From positions 13,824-77,823 of the forward strand of contig CAZACQ010000002.1 in assembly GCA_964483725.1 (NCBI GenBank): a stretch of 64,000 nt of DNA, given 5' to 3'. A program made the position numbers and the translations under genes. The notes beneath the pieces were generated by a model. The model was not told the origin of the DNA, ran no database searches, and saw only the letters and a program-made list of their open reading frames with translations. The first letter of the stretch is position 1, and every line of letters begins with the position of its first letter. Below, piece after piece: positions 47,321 to 59,583 of this stretch. This DNA is from CAZACQ01 sp964483725 (GTDB lineage: Bacteria; Patescibacteriota; Gracilibacteria; Absconditabacterales; Absconditicoccaceae).

Positions 47321-48097
47321 ATGTATCCTTATTTTGAAATTGCTTGAGTTACATTATATATGACATGATTATGAATAATATCATTTATATTAGCAAATTT
47401 ATTTTTGATAAAATTTTACTCAAAGAGATTTAATGTAAATTTTTGGAAATTTTTTAGTTGGTTACCGTTATTTTTACTATTACCATATTTATTATGATCT
47501 TATTTTTATCATTTCTTTTCTTCACTTCTTATTGTACCTATGTCTTTTTCTGATTTGTATTTAATAATATCTCCTTTCTGATATGATTTTAGTTTTTTTT
47601 GAATAACTCTTTGATTAGCAATATCAATATATTTGTTTATAAATAATGTAGACATTAAAACTGAAAAATATAAGCGAATTGATATATTTTTTTATAGTTT
47701 TAGTTTATCACTTGTTCCATTAGGTTTTTTTCTAGTTTTATGAGATGATTTTATATGAAATGTCACAACTAGTTTTGTGTGAGTTTCAGCCTTAATGTCA
47801 GATACTGTTATTGATTCATATGATATGGTATATCCTGTTGGTATATTTTTATCTCTTTTATGAATAATAGTTTTTATTATATGACTTTTCTTAAATTATA
47901 TTTTTAAGTCATATTGAATCTGATTTTTTTGATTTATAGTTTTGTTACTATTGTTTAACTTCATATTCCATTATCAAATGTATCCAAAACATTTAGTATT
48001 CAGTGTTTTTGATTATACTTTAGATATTAAAAATTATTGGACTATTATTCTTTCTATATTAGTCTTTTTGTATTACATAAGAATAAAATCTTTATAA
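47321..48097 (+). CDS. Lgt-like multi-pass membrane protein, possibly inactive
   Basis: A 258-aa protein with about seven membrane helices. The order resembles prolipoprotein diacylglyceryl transferase (Lgt): a FSFFGITLGLAISIYLF segment where Lgt has HGG, VPLGFFLVLGDDFIGN where Lgt has an Arg-Gly-Asn signature, and a VYPVGIFLSLLG stretch. The Lgt His and Arg are not conserved, so it is either a diverged relative or a coincidence of topology. One in-frame CGA is present (EKYK-x-IDIFF). It lies between rny and the pilus cluster. Confidence 0.5.
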
Positions 48098-48112
48098 TAT
48101 TAATTATTTGGA

Positions 48113-49642
48113 ATGAAAATTTCATTTTGAGCAGATGATACTTTGTATAAAATATTTAAAACTATTGAAAAACTACCAAACTGAAAAGAGGTTGAGATAT
48201 TTATTCATCCTTCTAATTCAGTTTTTGAAAATATTTGGTTATGAAAGCAAATACTTGATTTGTTAGATTCTAGATGACTGAATTATTATTTTGTATGTAA
48301 AAATAAATTGTGTGTAAATTATTATAAAAAAATTTGAGCTAGATATAAATTTATAGAAAGTTCAAAAATAAAAAAATTTATTAAATCACTTTATTCATTT
48401 TTTTATTGATCAAAAGATTTTCATAAATATGTACTAAAACACAAATCAAGTATTTGATATCTTATAATTGCAACTGAACTTGTATTTGTTGTAGCTATTT
48501 TCTATTTTTTCTATATGTTTGTTACACCATCTGCTAAAGTATATATTAAACCTTCATATAGTATTCAAGATATTACTTATAATTTTCGTTATATTCCAGC
48601 GGAAAATTATGATAATTATACTGATATGAATCAATTATCTATTCCATATTATGAGCTATCAGAGAATATAAGCTATTGAGTTTCAATGCAAGTTGATAGC
48701 TTAAGATATTCTCAAGAACCATCAGAATGAGAGGTTGTTATATATAATGAAACAAGTAGTGAAGTATCATTAGTATCAAACACTAGACTAGTAACATCAG
48801 ATTGATTAATTTTTAGAACAAAAAACTGGGTAAGCATACCAGCTGCTCAATGAGATGAACCTTGAGAAGTTACTGTAGAGGTTAAAGCAGACACTGAAGA
48901 TGAATCATGAGAAATTATTTGAGATAGATGAAATATTCTTGAATGAACAAGCCTATTAATAATAAATTTATCTGAATCATACAATGCAAGAAATATATAT
49001 GCAGAAGCAATATCTGATTTTACTTGAGGTAGTACACAGGAAGAATGAGAGGTTCAAGAATCAGATATTCAAGCAGTTATAGAATATTTAGAAGATTATG
49101 TAAATAATAATATAAACTCATTTGCATGAAATTTATTGTCAGATTATCCAGATAAATATTTGTTAAGATTTTCTGATTTTATTGATTATGAAATATTGGA
49201 TATACAGTTAAATCAAGAAGTAGGTGATTATGCAAGTAGAGTTGATTGAAATATTGAATTTAATATTTCTGCATGATATTTTTATCGAGAAGATTTTGAT
49301 AAAGCAATTTGAAAGTATATTCAAGATAGAACATCTGAAAATTACAAACTTATTGACATAAATAAAAGTAGTTTAACTTTATTTCAAGCTATTGAAACTG
49401 ATTGATATTATGTAATTCCTACAAGAATAGATACAGTTCGATGATATGATTTTGAATCTGATATAAATTCTTTAAAAGATGAAATTGCATGAATGATTAT
49501 GTGAGAAGATATTTGAAATGCTAGAAATATAATTCTTTGATATGATGAGGCTGATGTTTCAATAATTAGAGTAACACCACCATGGTATGATAATATTCCA
49601 TCTGTTAGGTCTAGAATAGATATTAGAATAGATTCTCATTAA
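48113..49642 (+). CDS. Membrane-anchored baseplate-J-like protein of the pilus cluster
   Basis: A 509-aa protein with an N-terminal cytoplasmic part and a membrane helix near residues 120-140. The outer region has EGEVVIYNETSSEVSLVSN, LIFRTKNWVSIPA and PGEVTVEVKADTEDE, a beta pattern like that of baseplate-J domains found in several Patescibacteria pilus loci. It heads a run of type IV pilus genes. A contractile phage-like system is not suggested, since no tail or sheath gene is nearby. Its exact role in the pilus is not known. Confidence 0.65.
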
Positions 49643-49722
49643 TTTAAGAATAAAATTAATTTTTTGCATTTTTCAAAAAAAGATATATAATATAATATAT
49701 TTTATTATTATAAAAATAAAAA

Positions 49723-50265
49723 ATGTCTATAAAAATAAAAATGTTTATGAGACAGTTAAAAAAAGAAAAACGAAAATATATATCATGAATATTTATTTTT
49801 TGATTTTTTGTTTGAATATTACTGTATTGATACAATAGATATCAAATTTGGGATTTGGATAATAAAATTTCAAACTTAAATCAATCCATAGATAATAAAG
49901 AAGATGAATATGCTAATATTACTTCTGGATATGATTACCAAAGAATTGAAACTGCAATGTATTTTTATGATAATAGATCAGATGTATCATGGATAAATAA
50001 TATAACTTCTTTAATATGAGTTTTTGATACAGTTTCTTCTATTGGTGATTGACAAGAAATAGTACTAGAAGATTTTTCAGTTGATATGAATAATGTAAGT
50101 TTGAGAGGTTCTATTTCAGAATTAGATCTTGTTTATTCAGATTGATGATTAATTGATGAATTTGTTGAATTAGATTTTATAGAAGAAGTAAATATACCTT
50201 CATATTCAAAAAGGAATGATTATTATAATTTTGATTTATCATCTAAAATAAAAATAAATGAGTAA
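49723..50265 (+). CDS. PilN-like pilus assembly protein
   Basis: A 180-aa protein with a short cytoplasmic N-terminus, one membrane helix (about residues 21-36), a coiled-coil stretch (DNKISNLNQSIDNKEDEY) and a small periplasmic ferredoxin-like domain, the topology of PilN. Sequence identity to the family is weak, so the call rests on topology and position. Its last eight bases overlap the start of the next gene. Confidence 0.6.
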
Positions 50266-50953
50266 TGAAGAAATAAAAATACAACAAAAAGTAAAAGAAA
50301 CAAAGCATAAAATTGTTTTATTTATTGTAATTTTAATATCAATATTTTATTGGGGAGAATTTACTGAAAGTTTTGATACTGTGGAATCAAAAACAAATAC
50401 TTATGATTCATTATCTTTAGAAAGAGATAATATACAAAGTGACATCTCTCAAGCTGAAGATAATTTAAAAGATCTTGATTATTTAAATGAAAATGAATCT
50501 GAAATATTTGCATGTTTAAATAGAGATGAATGTGATATACAGGATCATTTTGAAGATAATGAAAATTTTAACGAAGAAACTATTAGATATTATTTTTCTA
50601 TAACAAAACATGAACAAGAAAAAATGGACTTTGATCAAAAGCTTGTGCTTAGAAGTATAAATGAGTTCTTACTTAATAATAATTCTTCAAATCCTTTTGG
50701 AGATTTAAATATAGTTTCATTTTGAAATGTATCTGATGCATGATTTTATGATTGAGTTTATTCTCTACCAATTAGCTTAAATATTAATTTCTCTAATGTT
50801 GACTCACTTATTAATTTTTTGGAAAAAATAGAAGAATGAGCAAACAGATCATTACCAGTACTATATGAAGTTGATTCTGTTAATTATGACATAGTAAGTT
50901 ATGATGAAGAACAAACAGTTAATATTAATCTTAATGCATACTTTAATAAATAA
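50258..50953 (+). CDS. PilO-like pilus assembly protein
   Basis: A 231-aa protein: one membrane helix (IVLFIVILISIFYWG), a coiled coil, and a C-terminal beta domain ending in VNINLNAYFNK. Topology matches PilO, the partner of PilN in the inner-membrane alignment complex. The ATG overlaps the PilN-like gene by eight bases (translational coupling). No close sequence motif is visible. Confidence 0.6.
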
Positions 50954-50964
50954 AATTTAAAATT

Positions 50965-52056
50965 ATGTTTGATAACTTAATTAGAAAATTTCTTGAACAT
51001 GAATGAAAGTGAAAATTTACAACTAAAGAAAAAATATTCTTTTTTAAAGAATTATCATATTTAGTAGAATGATGAATTGTGATTACAGATGCAATAAAGT
51101 TAATACAAGAAAACACAAACAATAATTCAATAAAATCAATTTGTGAAAATATTTATGAATCATTAAATAAGTGAGAAGCTTTTTCAAGAGCAATATCGAG
51201 GTTACCAAAATATTTTAATGATGGAGATGTAAATATTATAAGATCTTGAGAAGGGTCATGAGAATTGGTAAAAGTACTTAAATACTTAGCAAATGAGTAT
51301 GAATTTATATACGATATTAGAAATAAATATGTATGAGCAATGGTATATCCTTGATTAATTTTTTCTGTTTCTTTGATAGCTATATATATAGTTTTTACTG
51401 TAATATTACCTTGAATTTTGGAAATCGTAGATGATTTTGATGGTATTGATATGCCTTTTACTACTCAATTACTTATGGATATTACAAATTTCTTTATAAA
51501 TTATAATCTTTTGATATTAATATCTTTATTTTTATCAATACTTGCTTTTTCAATATTTTTATGACTTAATGAATGAAAAAGGTGGTTTGATAAGAATATA
51601 TTTAAAATACCATTTTTTTGATGATTAACAAAATATTATTATTTAATTAAGTTTTTAAGATATAAAAAACTTCTTATATCTGCTTGAATGAATTATGTTG
51701 AAATATTTGCAGCCCTAAGAAAAATTTTCAATAATTCTCAATACACTGATATGATTGAAGAAGTTTTGGATAGTTTAAATAAGTGAGAAGATATGTTAAA
51801 ACCAATGAATTGATATAAAAATATTATTCCTGCTGATGTTATTGTTTTGCTTAAATCCTGACAAGAATCAGCAAACTTAGATAATGCAATACAAAATGCT
51901 ATATGGTTATACCAAGAAGAATTTAACCAAAGACTTGGTAACTTATCTAAAGTAATAGAACCAATATTAGTAGTGCTTGTTGGTTGAATTGTTGCATTTA
52001 TTGCACTTTCAGTTTTTGGTGTAATTTGAGCCGTTTTGGATAGTGCTAGTTTTTAA
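50965..52056 (+). CDS. pilC: Type IV pilus inner-membrane platform protein PilC
   Basis: A 363-aa protein with the two repeated T2SF (GspF/PilC) domains. The first is at about residues 20-140 (FFKELSYLVEGGIVITDAIK, RSGEGSGELVKVLK) and the second at about 220-340 (LISAGMNYVEIFAAL, VIVLLKSGQESANLDNAI), each followed by membrane helices. It anchors the pilus motor. The ATPases PilB and PilT are not in the window. Confidence 0.92.
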
Positions 52057-52068
52057 TTAAAATAAAGA

Positions 52069-52596
52069 ATGATGATGTATAAAAAAGCCTTTACTTTAAT
52101 TGAGCTTATGGTTGTGATAGTAGTAATAATGATTATTCTTATGTCATTATTATGGTCTTGATACTGACAAGTTAGAGATACTCAATTTAGGCTTGATAGA
52201 GAAAAACTTGTAAATACACATTTTGATTTGATTAGTAATTCAATTTCTTCAAGTTATTATGATTGATATAAATATGATTTTTTGAAACTAGAATTAAAAA
52301 ACAATAAAAGTGATATAAATATTTATCTGTCCTGAGATACTACTTCTAATGATTTATATAGTACAAGTCATTTGTCACATTCATACTTATCATGATTTAA
52401 TATAAATTGAGATACAAGTTCATCTTGAAAAATAGTAATGCAATCTTATACATTATGATGTAAATATAATACTAATGACACTATTTATACTTGATGAAAT
52501 TTAAAATTTTCATTACAAGCAAGTAATTGAGCAAAAAATGCATGCTTTGATTTAAGCTTAGATTCATGTAAATTAAATCAAGTAGAATGTAACTAA
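52069..52596 (+). CDS. Prepilin-like protein
   Basis: A 175-aa protein with a class III signal KKA^FTLIELMVVIVVIMI; the residue before the cleavage site is Ala in place of Gly. The mature head has three Cys in the C-terminal 40 residues (ACFDLSLDSCKLNQVECN). It is the first of three consecutive prepilins after pilC. Three ATG codons lie in a row at the start, and the first is given. Confidence 0.85.
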
Positions 52597-52618
52597 ATTT
52601 AATATATAAATATCTAAT

Positions 52619-53203
52619 ATGAAAAGCTGAGTTACACTAATTGAACTTCTGATTGCTATAGTAATATTTTGAATTTGAGTTATTTATGTTGTTGGTAATG
52701 TAATATGAAACATTAGTTATGTAGAAAGAACTAGCATGAAAACTCAATCTACATTCTTGGCTAAAGAAGGTATAGAAATTGCTTATAATTTAGTGGATTC
52801 AAATATAGAAAGATGAATGCATTGGAATTGTGCGAATTATGATACTAATGATTATAGTTGTGATGATTTTTTATGATCTTGAAATTCATATTATAAAGCT
52901 GAAATTTCTACTTGATCAGCATTTTCAATATCTAGTATATCTAATACTAATCATGAAGACAATATTTTATATTTTCATACTTGAGATTTAAATTGATATA
53001 CTTGATTTTGGTATGATCATGATGATACTTGAAAAGAAACAGATTTTTCTAGATATTTATATTTTACTTGAGTTTATTCTGAAGGAGATTCATGAGTTTT
53101 AGATAAATCAGAAATTCTAAAAGTGAAATCAGTAGTTAAATTTAAAAAATGAGCATATACTTGAGATGTTACTTTGGAAAGCTTTGTTTGAAATGTAAGA
53201 TAA
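52619..53203 (+). CDS. Prepilin-like protein (PilV type)
   Basis: A 194-aa protein with the signal MKSG^VTLIELLIAIVIFGIG and Glu at +5. The VTLIELLIA start and downstream SFLAKEGIEIAYN-like region (here TFLAKEGIEIAYN) resemble minor pilins of the PilV group. It has two Cys near residues 78 and 87 (NWNCANYDTNDYSCDD). It follows the previous prepilin by 22 bases. Confidence 0.88.
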
Positions 53204-53226
53204 ATTTATAAACTTAGATCAAAAAT

Positions 53227-53814
53227 ATGGTTATTCAGCAAAAAGGAGCATTTACACTAATTGAAATATTAATATCAACTGTGATTTTAGGTATACTTTT
53301 TAGTATTATTTTTTCTACTTATACTCAAGTATCAAATTTATTATTAAAAATAGAAAACGAAAGAAATTTATCAAATGAAATTTTATTTCTTTCTCAAAAT
53401 GTTCAAAATTTAGCTGATTCTCATTCAATAGATTTTTCTAAATATTCTAGTAATCTTGGAAGCTCAGAATGATATACAGATACTCTATATTTTACATGAG
53501 ATTATTCAGTTAGTATTTATCTTACATGAGATTATTGAGCTGATATATCTGATATTAGAGACTCAAACTCTTGGGTAGAAATGGAGAGAAACTGAGAGCT
53601 TATTGCTCTTACAGATCCAAATAAATCTTATGTTAGAAATATGAATTTTAAAATTCTACCATTTGAATCAATAAGATGACTAGATTTTGATGATATTTAT
53701 AATGAATGATTTTGGATGAATATTGAGGTGTATAATGCAAATTATTCTAAAGATATTTGGCCTTTGGATCTTAATTATAATTACCAAACATTTTACAATA
53801 TTAGGCAGTATTAA
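53227..53814 (+). CDS. Prepilin-like protein (PilW/GspJ type)
   Basis: A 195-aa protein with MVIQQKGA^FTLIEILISTVIL as the class III signal. The following FSTYTQVSNLLLKIENERNL is typical of GspJ/PilW-type minor pilins. It has no Cys and a C-terminal Tyr/Asn-rich segment. It is the last in the run of three prepilins. Confidence 0.85.
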
Positions 53815-53836
53815 TTTAATTATTATATAAAAAATA

Positions 53837-54631
53837 ATGTCAGACAAAAAGTGAAATATCTTGATAATAGTGATATTTATTATGATAATAACTTCATTAT
53901 TTGGTTTACTAATTACTAGGTATGTTTGAAATATGATTACATATAGTTCAGCATTTCATAACTATTATCAAGCATATTATTTAGCAAATTCGCCTTTACA
54001 ACTGCAATTATTGAAACAAAATAATCGTGGTTTTGGTTTTGAAGATAAAATATGAACTTGATCTAATACTGTTTCAAATAATTTAACTTGTGAAAATTGT
54101 GATTTTCAATGAGAGCTAAATGCTAGAAGGAATGTTCTTATTGATGAGCCTGATTTGGATTCATATCCTGATAGCTGTGATGTTAATAATTATAATTATA
54201 GTATTTGAGAAGGTGAAGCTATAATTCTGCCTTTATTTTGGGATAATAATAATTGAGAGGGGAGTATAGAATGAAATTATATTGAAAATTTACAAGATTT
54301 AGGTGATATAGATATTGAAACAGATGTTACAGTTGATAGTTATATAGTATGAATTGTAGATACTGATCTTAATACTGATACTGTTGATGATGTAGATAAT
54401 GTTAGTGATTTAGATCAAGAAAATATAAATACATATTTAGTTATAGCAAACACTACATGAGACTGATGAAATCAGAAATTTTGTATTGATTCAAAGGATA
54501 AATCTTTACCAACAAGTTATATAAATATAAATACTATATGAAGATATCATGATACTTATGTCTGACTTAATCTTACAAAAAACATAAGGCTTCCAGAGTA
54601 TTTAATTTATTCTGTAATTGATGATCAATAA
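53837..54631 (+). CDS. PilX-like pilus-associated protein
   Basis: A 264-aa protein with a short charged N-terminus (MSDKKGN) and one membrane helix (ILIIVIFIMIITSLFGLLIT), followed by YYQAYYLANSPLQLQLL, the pattern of PilX/GspK-like minor components. The Asp-rich head has several Cys (NNLTCENCDF, SCDVNN, FCIDSK). It ends the pilus operon and is followed by a hairpin terminator. Confidence 0.75.
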
Positions 54632-54658
54632 AAAAACAGGATACAATCCTGTTTTTTA
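54631..54658. terminator. Bidirectional intrinsic terminator
   Basis: A stem AAAAAACAGGAT / ATCCTGTTTTTT with a 3-base loop lies between the convergent pilus operon and the next minus-strand gene; both stop codons overlap its ends. Confidence 0.9.
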
Positions 54659-55213
54659 TAATTTTCACATCAAATCATTAAGTTTTTCTGATTTTTCTCT
54701 TTCTTCTTTTTCTTTTTCTTGTGTATTCTCAAAGTTTTCTAATACTAGTTGCCATCTTTTTTCTTTTGAATCTCTTTGTGCTAATATTGATTCTTTTTCT
54801 TTTTCATCTTCTTGCATCAGCAAATGTAGATTAATTTGTTCTTCAACATAAATTTCATATAATCTAAGTACTTGGAATCACCAAAGTTCAGAAATTTTTT
54901 TCACAACAACTTGATCTCAGCTTTGCACTGAAACAACCAACTCTGTCTTAGAATCTTCAATATCTAAAGTTCATTCACTACTAAATGATGCTGATATTAG
55001 TTGAATTAATAAATCCCAATCAAAATCATCTTTTATTTCACTTGGTACATTATATTCTATTGGCTTGAAATTTGAAACATATTCTTTGTACCATGGTTGG
55101 TCTTTTATTTCTCATTCTATAGGTCATATTAATTTTTCATATTTTTCAATTACTGACTTTTTCTCAGGATTTTGAGATAAATCCTGCACAAAAGATTGAA
55201 AATCAAATAACAT
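54656..55213 (-). CDS. Hypothetical coiled-coil protein (185 aa)
   Basis: A 185-aa soluble protein. The N-terminal half is mixed alpha/beta and the last 60 residues are a long highly charged helix (QEDEKEKESILAQRDSKE...). I do not recognise the family. It lies 22 bases downstream of the previous minus-strand gene, so the two are likely co-transcribed. Confidence 0.65.
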
Positions 55214-55235
55214 ATTTTTTATTTAATTATTAAAA

Positions 55236-55673
55236 CTATTTAATATTTTTTGCTTTTTCTACAAGTTTATTTGCTTTATCTTTAATTTCATATTTATCAT
55301 CTAAGTACTCAGCATTTTCAACTACTTTTTCTTTAAGCCTCATAGCTTCATCATATATATCTTGTATCATTGGTTGTAGTTTTTCATCATTTATCTTACC
55401 AACTTGTGATTTAATTTCATCAATTTTTGATTCAATTTTAGATCTTTCTGCATCAAAATATGATTTAAACTCATTAAACTTAGTTTCATAATCATATTCT
55501 TTTATATCAAAAAATATTTTTTTGTTTAAATCAACTAAGCTATTAACAAGTGTCTTTACTTTTTCAAATCAATCAACTTGATTAAACTTATCTCTAAAAT
55601 TTTTGTCTTTGTAAAACATAGTAGCTATTTGTCCAGCTACAAAAGCTCATGCAAGTAATTTAAATTTTTTCAT
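55236..55673 (-). CDS. Hypothetical helical protein (145 aa)
   Basis: A 145-aa protein with a short hydrophobic N-terminus (FKLLAGAFVAGQIATMF) that may be an anchor, followed by a long Lys/Glu/Asp-rich helical region. The layout resembles YtxH-like small proteins, but the match is too loose to name. It sits 44 bases downstream of the L,D-transpeptidase gene. Confidence 0.6.
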
Positions 55674-55717
55674 TTTATATATTTAGATTATAAATTTAAT
55701 AATTTATATATAATAAA

Positions 55718-56746
55718 TTATTCATTTCAATAGATTTTTATGCTTTCTAAGTCATTTTGTGAATTAGCTTTATAGATTTTATTTCATCATTCTTGATTAA
55801 ACTTTTCATAATCTCATATTATTAAATACTTACCTGTATTTCAATCAAGTATTCAAGTATGTCTAAATACTTTTAACATATCCATACTTACTCTTACACA
55901 TCATTTTGACATTTTTTCTCATAGCATTGTTTCTCACCAAGGTGTAGTTGTGTGTATTGCAAAATGAAATTCATTAAGTCAATTATCATGGTTTAATGAT
56001 ACTTTATTTCAGTTTTCAGATATATAGTATTTACCAAGCCAACGAATTTCAGATCATTCTGGTCAATATCACATATTATTTGTTCATAAAGCTTCTCGGT
56101 CTCATCTAGCAAAGTTTCTCCTATCAATTATCATATTTGGTGTAGAATAATAATCTCATCATCTCACCTTATTTCATGTAGATATGTAATCAAATCAAAT
56201 AAGCTCAATTTTGTTGTTTGTGTATTTTAATACTATTCAAGCTTGTAAACTTTTATCAAGATATGTAATATACTCTCAATCAAAAAGTTCTAAATTTGCA
56301 CTATTAACTATATTTAATAAATATTCAGAATAACTTTCTTCTTCAATTCATAATTCACTAATATCATTAAGTAAATTATCAATCATATCAGAGTTTTCAC
56401 CAAGTTCATCTAAATCTCTTTGTTTTACTAATACAATTTCATAATCATTTCATGAATAAAGTTCTAATTCTTTTTCTCAATCTCTATGTCTTTGTAGTAT
56501 ATAAGCTTTTTGTGATTTATCCCAAGAATAAAGTCCAACATTATCTCAATTTTTTGCTAAATATATATTATCTGCTCATAAATATGGAATATTACTTATA
56601 TTTTCATCTGCAGTAATGCTAATACTATTTGTTTCTTTTGAAAAGTTTTCCATTATTTTTTGGGAAGTATTGTTAGCAATGTCAGCATTAGCTGTAGAAA
56701 ATATAAGTCAAGTTGTAAGTGCTAAACTTTGTATTCAATTTTTCAT
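55718..56746 (-). CDS. L,D-transpeptidase (YkuD family)
   Basis: A 342-aa exported enzyme. A signal peptide (MKNGIQSLALTTGLIFSTANA) is followed by an N-terminal domain of about 200 residues. The YkuD catalytic motif is FAIHTTTPWGETMLGEKMS then KGCVRVS, with H265 and catalytic Cys C283. The His that usually precedes GC is Lys here. L,D-transpeptidases make 3-3 cross-links between peptidoglycan stems or attach proteins. It starts just downstream of dnaE (26 bases) and complements murD and the VanX-like dipeptidase as peptidoglycan genes. Confidence 0.85.
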
Positions 56747-56772
56747 TTAAAAATTAATTAAGTTAATAAATT

Positions 56773-59391
56773 TTATTTTCTACTTGCTCTAACTTCTTTT
56801 ACTGTTAATTTTTCGTCGTATTTCTTTGAATTTTTTGCTTTTTTAATTATATCATCTAAATTAACTTTTGTGATTTTTTTGGTACTTATTGATTTTCATT
56901 TATATCACTCATGTATAATTATATCATATTTTTGTAAGTCTAAGGTTTCTTTTAGATAAATATCTATTTGCCCTGTAATATCTTCTAAAGTTAAAAAAGT
57001 TCACTTATTTCTTACTCTTCTAATTTCTTTTATATAAGCAAAAATTTTGAATTGTCAATAATCTTCTACATCATTAAACATAGAAATAAAATTAAAGTTT
57101 GATTTTATATACTGGTAAAGTCAATCAAAAAAGTGTGATCAAACAAATGTTTTAAATGATTCTTCTTCATATTTTAAATTTTCTATCGTACTTGCTTTAT
57201 CAACTTTTTTAAGTTCAAGATCTGTTTGTAAATCATCAAATGCAAATAGTCATCATCAATTTTCTTCTTCAGATGAGTTTTTTGCCCAGTTTATCATATT
57301 ATCAATATTTGCAAGTAGAGTATTACGATCTTCAAATTCATCTAATGCTCAAGACTTGGACAAGGATTCCATTGATTTTTTGTTTACTATACTTCTACAT
57401 CTTTTAAGAAAATCTTCTAAACTTTTAAATTTTCATCATCTTTTTCTTTCATCCACAATGACTTTTGCAACTTCTGATCAAATTCATCTTATAGATAAAA
57501 ATCATAAATTAACACTGTTTTCTACAGCTCAAACATGTACAAAACTTATATTTACATTAGGATTTGTCACTTTAAGTCATTTCATGCTTATTTCATCTAT
57601 AAATTTAGCTAATTTATCTGTATCTTCTTCTACAGATCTTAGTAAAGCAGCATGAAATTCTAGATTATAATGTGCTTTTAAATATGCAGTTTGATATGCA
57701 ATAAGTGCATAACATGCAGCATGTGATTTGTTAAAAGAGTAGTTTGCTGCTGGTTCAATCATCTTCTCATAAACATAAATACAAGTTTCTTCCTTGTATC
57801 ATAATTCTCATCATTTTTCAATAAATTTCTTTTTAAGTTCTTCAATTACTTCTTTAATTTTTTTACCTACTCATCTACGAAGCATGTCAGCTTCTGCTAA
57901 TGAAAAACCAGCTACTGCTTGTACTATTCTCATTAATTGTTCTTGGTATACAGGAATTCAATAAGTAATATCCATAAATGATTTTAAATCATTTGTAAGT
58001 TTTTGAGATTGATTTTTTGCTTCTTCTTCTCCATATTTTTCTTTAATTTCTTCAAAAATATCACTTGGTAAATACTCAATTTTTTCTTCTCATTGTTTTC
58101 TAGCAATATATGATGGAATAAATTCCATAGGTCATGGTCTATACAAACTTACCATAGCAATAATATCATTTATATTATTAGGTTTCAATTTTTTTAACCA
58201 AGCTCTCATACCATCTGATTCAAATTGAAATACTCAAGAAGTATTTCATTTTTGGAAAGTTTCTTTGAATGTGTACTCATCATTCATGTCTGGATAAAAC
58301 TCCATAGTTTCAAAATAATGCTTGAAAATATCTTCTAATTCACTTCATTCTTTTTCTTTTTTTGCTTTTATAATTTTTATTGTATTTTTTATAATACTAA
58401 GATTTCTAAGTCATAAAAAATCCATTTTCAAAAGTCATATATCTTCTAAGAAATGTCAGTCATACTGTGTAATAAGTCTAGATGTATCTCTTTGATTTTT
58501 AGTTCCTGCAAGTGGAGGGTACTGTACAGGTGTATAAGTTTCAACTTTTTCAGGAGATATAATCACACCACAAGCATGTACTCAAATTTGCCTAGTAGTT
58601 CACTCCAATTTTATTGCCAAATCAGTTATTTTTTTAATTTGATTGTCTGATTCTACAAGGCTTTTTAATTCTTCATTTTCATCTATTGATTTTTGTATTG
58701 TTTTTTGGTCAATCATATTAGAAATTCTATTTGCCTGGTCAAAAGACATACCAAATGTTCTTGCTACATCTTTGAAAGCAGCTTTAGCAGCCATTGTCAT
58801 ATATGTTCATATAGTTGCAACATTTTCATGTCAATACTCATTTTTTACATATTCTACAACTTTTTCTCTTTTTATATCTTCAAAATCAGTATCTATATCG
58901 GGCATAGATACTCTAGCAGGATTTAAAAATCTTTCAAAAATTAAATCATATTTCAATGGATCTATATCAGTAATTCAAACTAAATATGCCAATAATGAAC
59001 CAGCTGCACTTCATCTACCAGGTCATACTGATATGTTGTTTTTCCTGGCTCGATTAATATATTCTCATACTATTAAAAAATATGTGTTATATCACATTTC
59101 TTTAATTACTTTAAGTTCATATTCCAAACGGTCAATATAATCTTGTATAGTTCAACTAGCAATTTCTTCTTTTCATCTTTTTTCTAGAAAATTAAGTTTG
59201 TATTTAGTATATGTTTCAGTAGTTTTCTCTTTAAGTTCTTCTGGAGTAGTATCAGTTAATTTTTTGTCTATTTGTCATTTATCAGTAATTTTTACTAATT
59301 TAATTATTTCTTCCTCATCAAGATTGAGTTCATATTTTCTGTTTAATCATTTATATGATTGATATCTTAATTCAAATTCATAAATATCCAT
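56773..59391 (-). CDS. dnaE: DNA polymerase III alpha subunit lacking the PHP domain
   Basis: An 872-aa replicative polymerase. The palm is intact: GPGRGSAAGSLLAY at 123-136, PDIDTDF with D165 and D167, and the third Asp in KMDFLGLRNLSII. Finger and beta-binding regions follow, and an OB-like FLTLEDITGQIDI is near the C-terminus. The N-terminal PHP domain (about 240 residues in E. coli) is missing: the ORF starts MDIYEFELRYQSYKGLNRKY at the end of that region and an in-frame stop lies two codons upstream. Codon 114 is CGA in the context IN-x-ARKNNI, where DnaE usually has an aromatic residue. The PHP domain proofreads or stabilises many bacterial DnaE, so this is a notable loss or a split gene. 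Confidence 0.92.
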
Positions 59392-59530
59392 TTCTTATTT
59401 AATTGATTTTCTAAATTCTATATTTTATAATTATTTAAAATTAAAAATCTAGTTTTTGTTTCTCAAAATATAATATACAAAATCTTGTATGTATAATTTT
59501 TGCATTTTTATATATACTATTATATAAAAT

Positions 59531-59565
59531 AAAAAGCTAGGGTTATAATTAACTCTAGCTTTTTA
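59531..59565. terminator. Intrinsic terminator
   Basis: A stem AAAAAGCTAGGGTT / AACTCTAGCTTTTT with a 6-base loop follows the SLH-PQQ gene on the minus strand, separating it from dnaE. The rest of the 59392-59583 interval is AT-rich with no other clear feature. Confidence 0.85.
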
Positions 59566-59583
59566 TTTTCCTGATTTTTTAGA

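Noticed and set aside
47321..48097. Functional Lgt
   Set aside because: The catalytic His and the Arg of the signature are not seen; only the topology agrees, so it is listed as Lgt-like.
48113..49642. Phage tail baseplate or contractile injection system
   Set aside because: No sheath, tube or tail genes nearby; it is followed by pilus genes.
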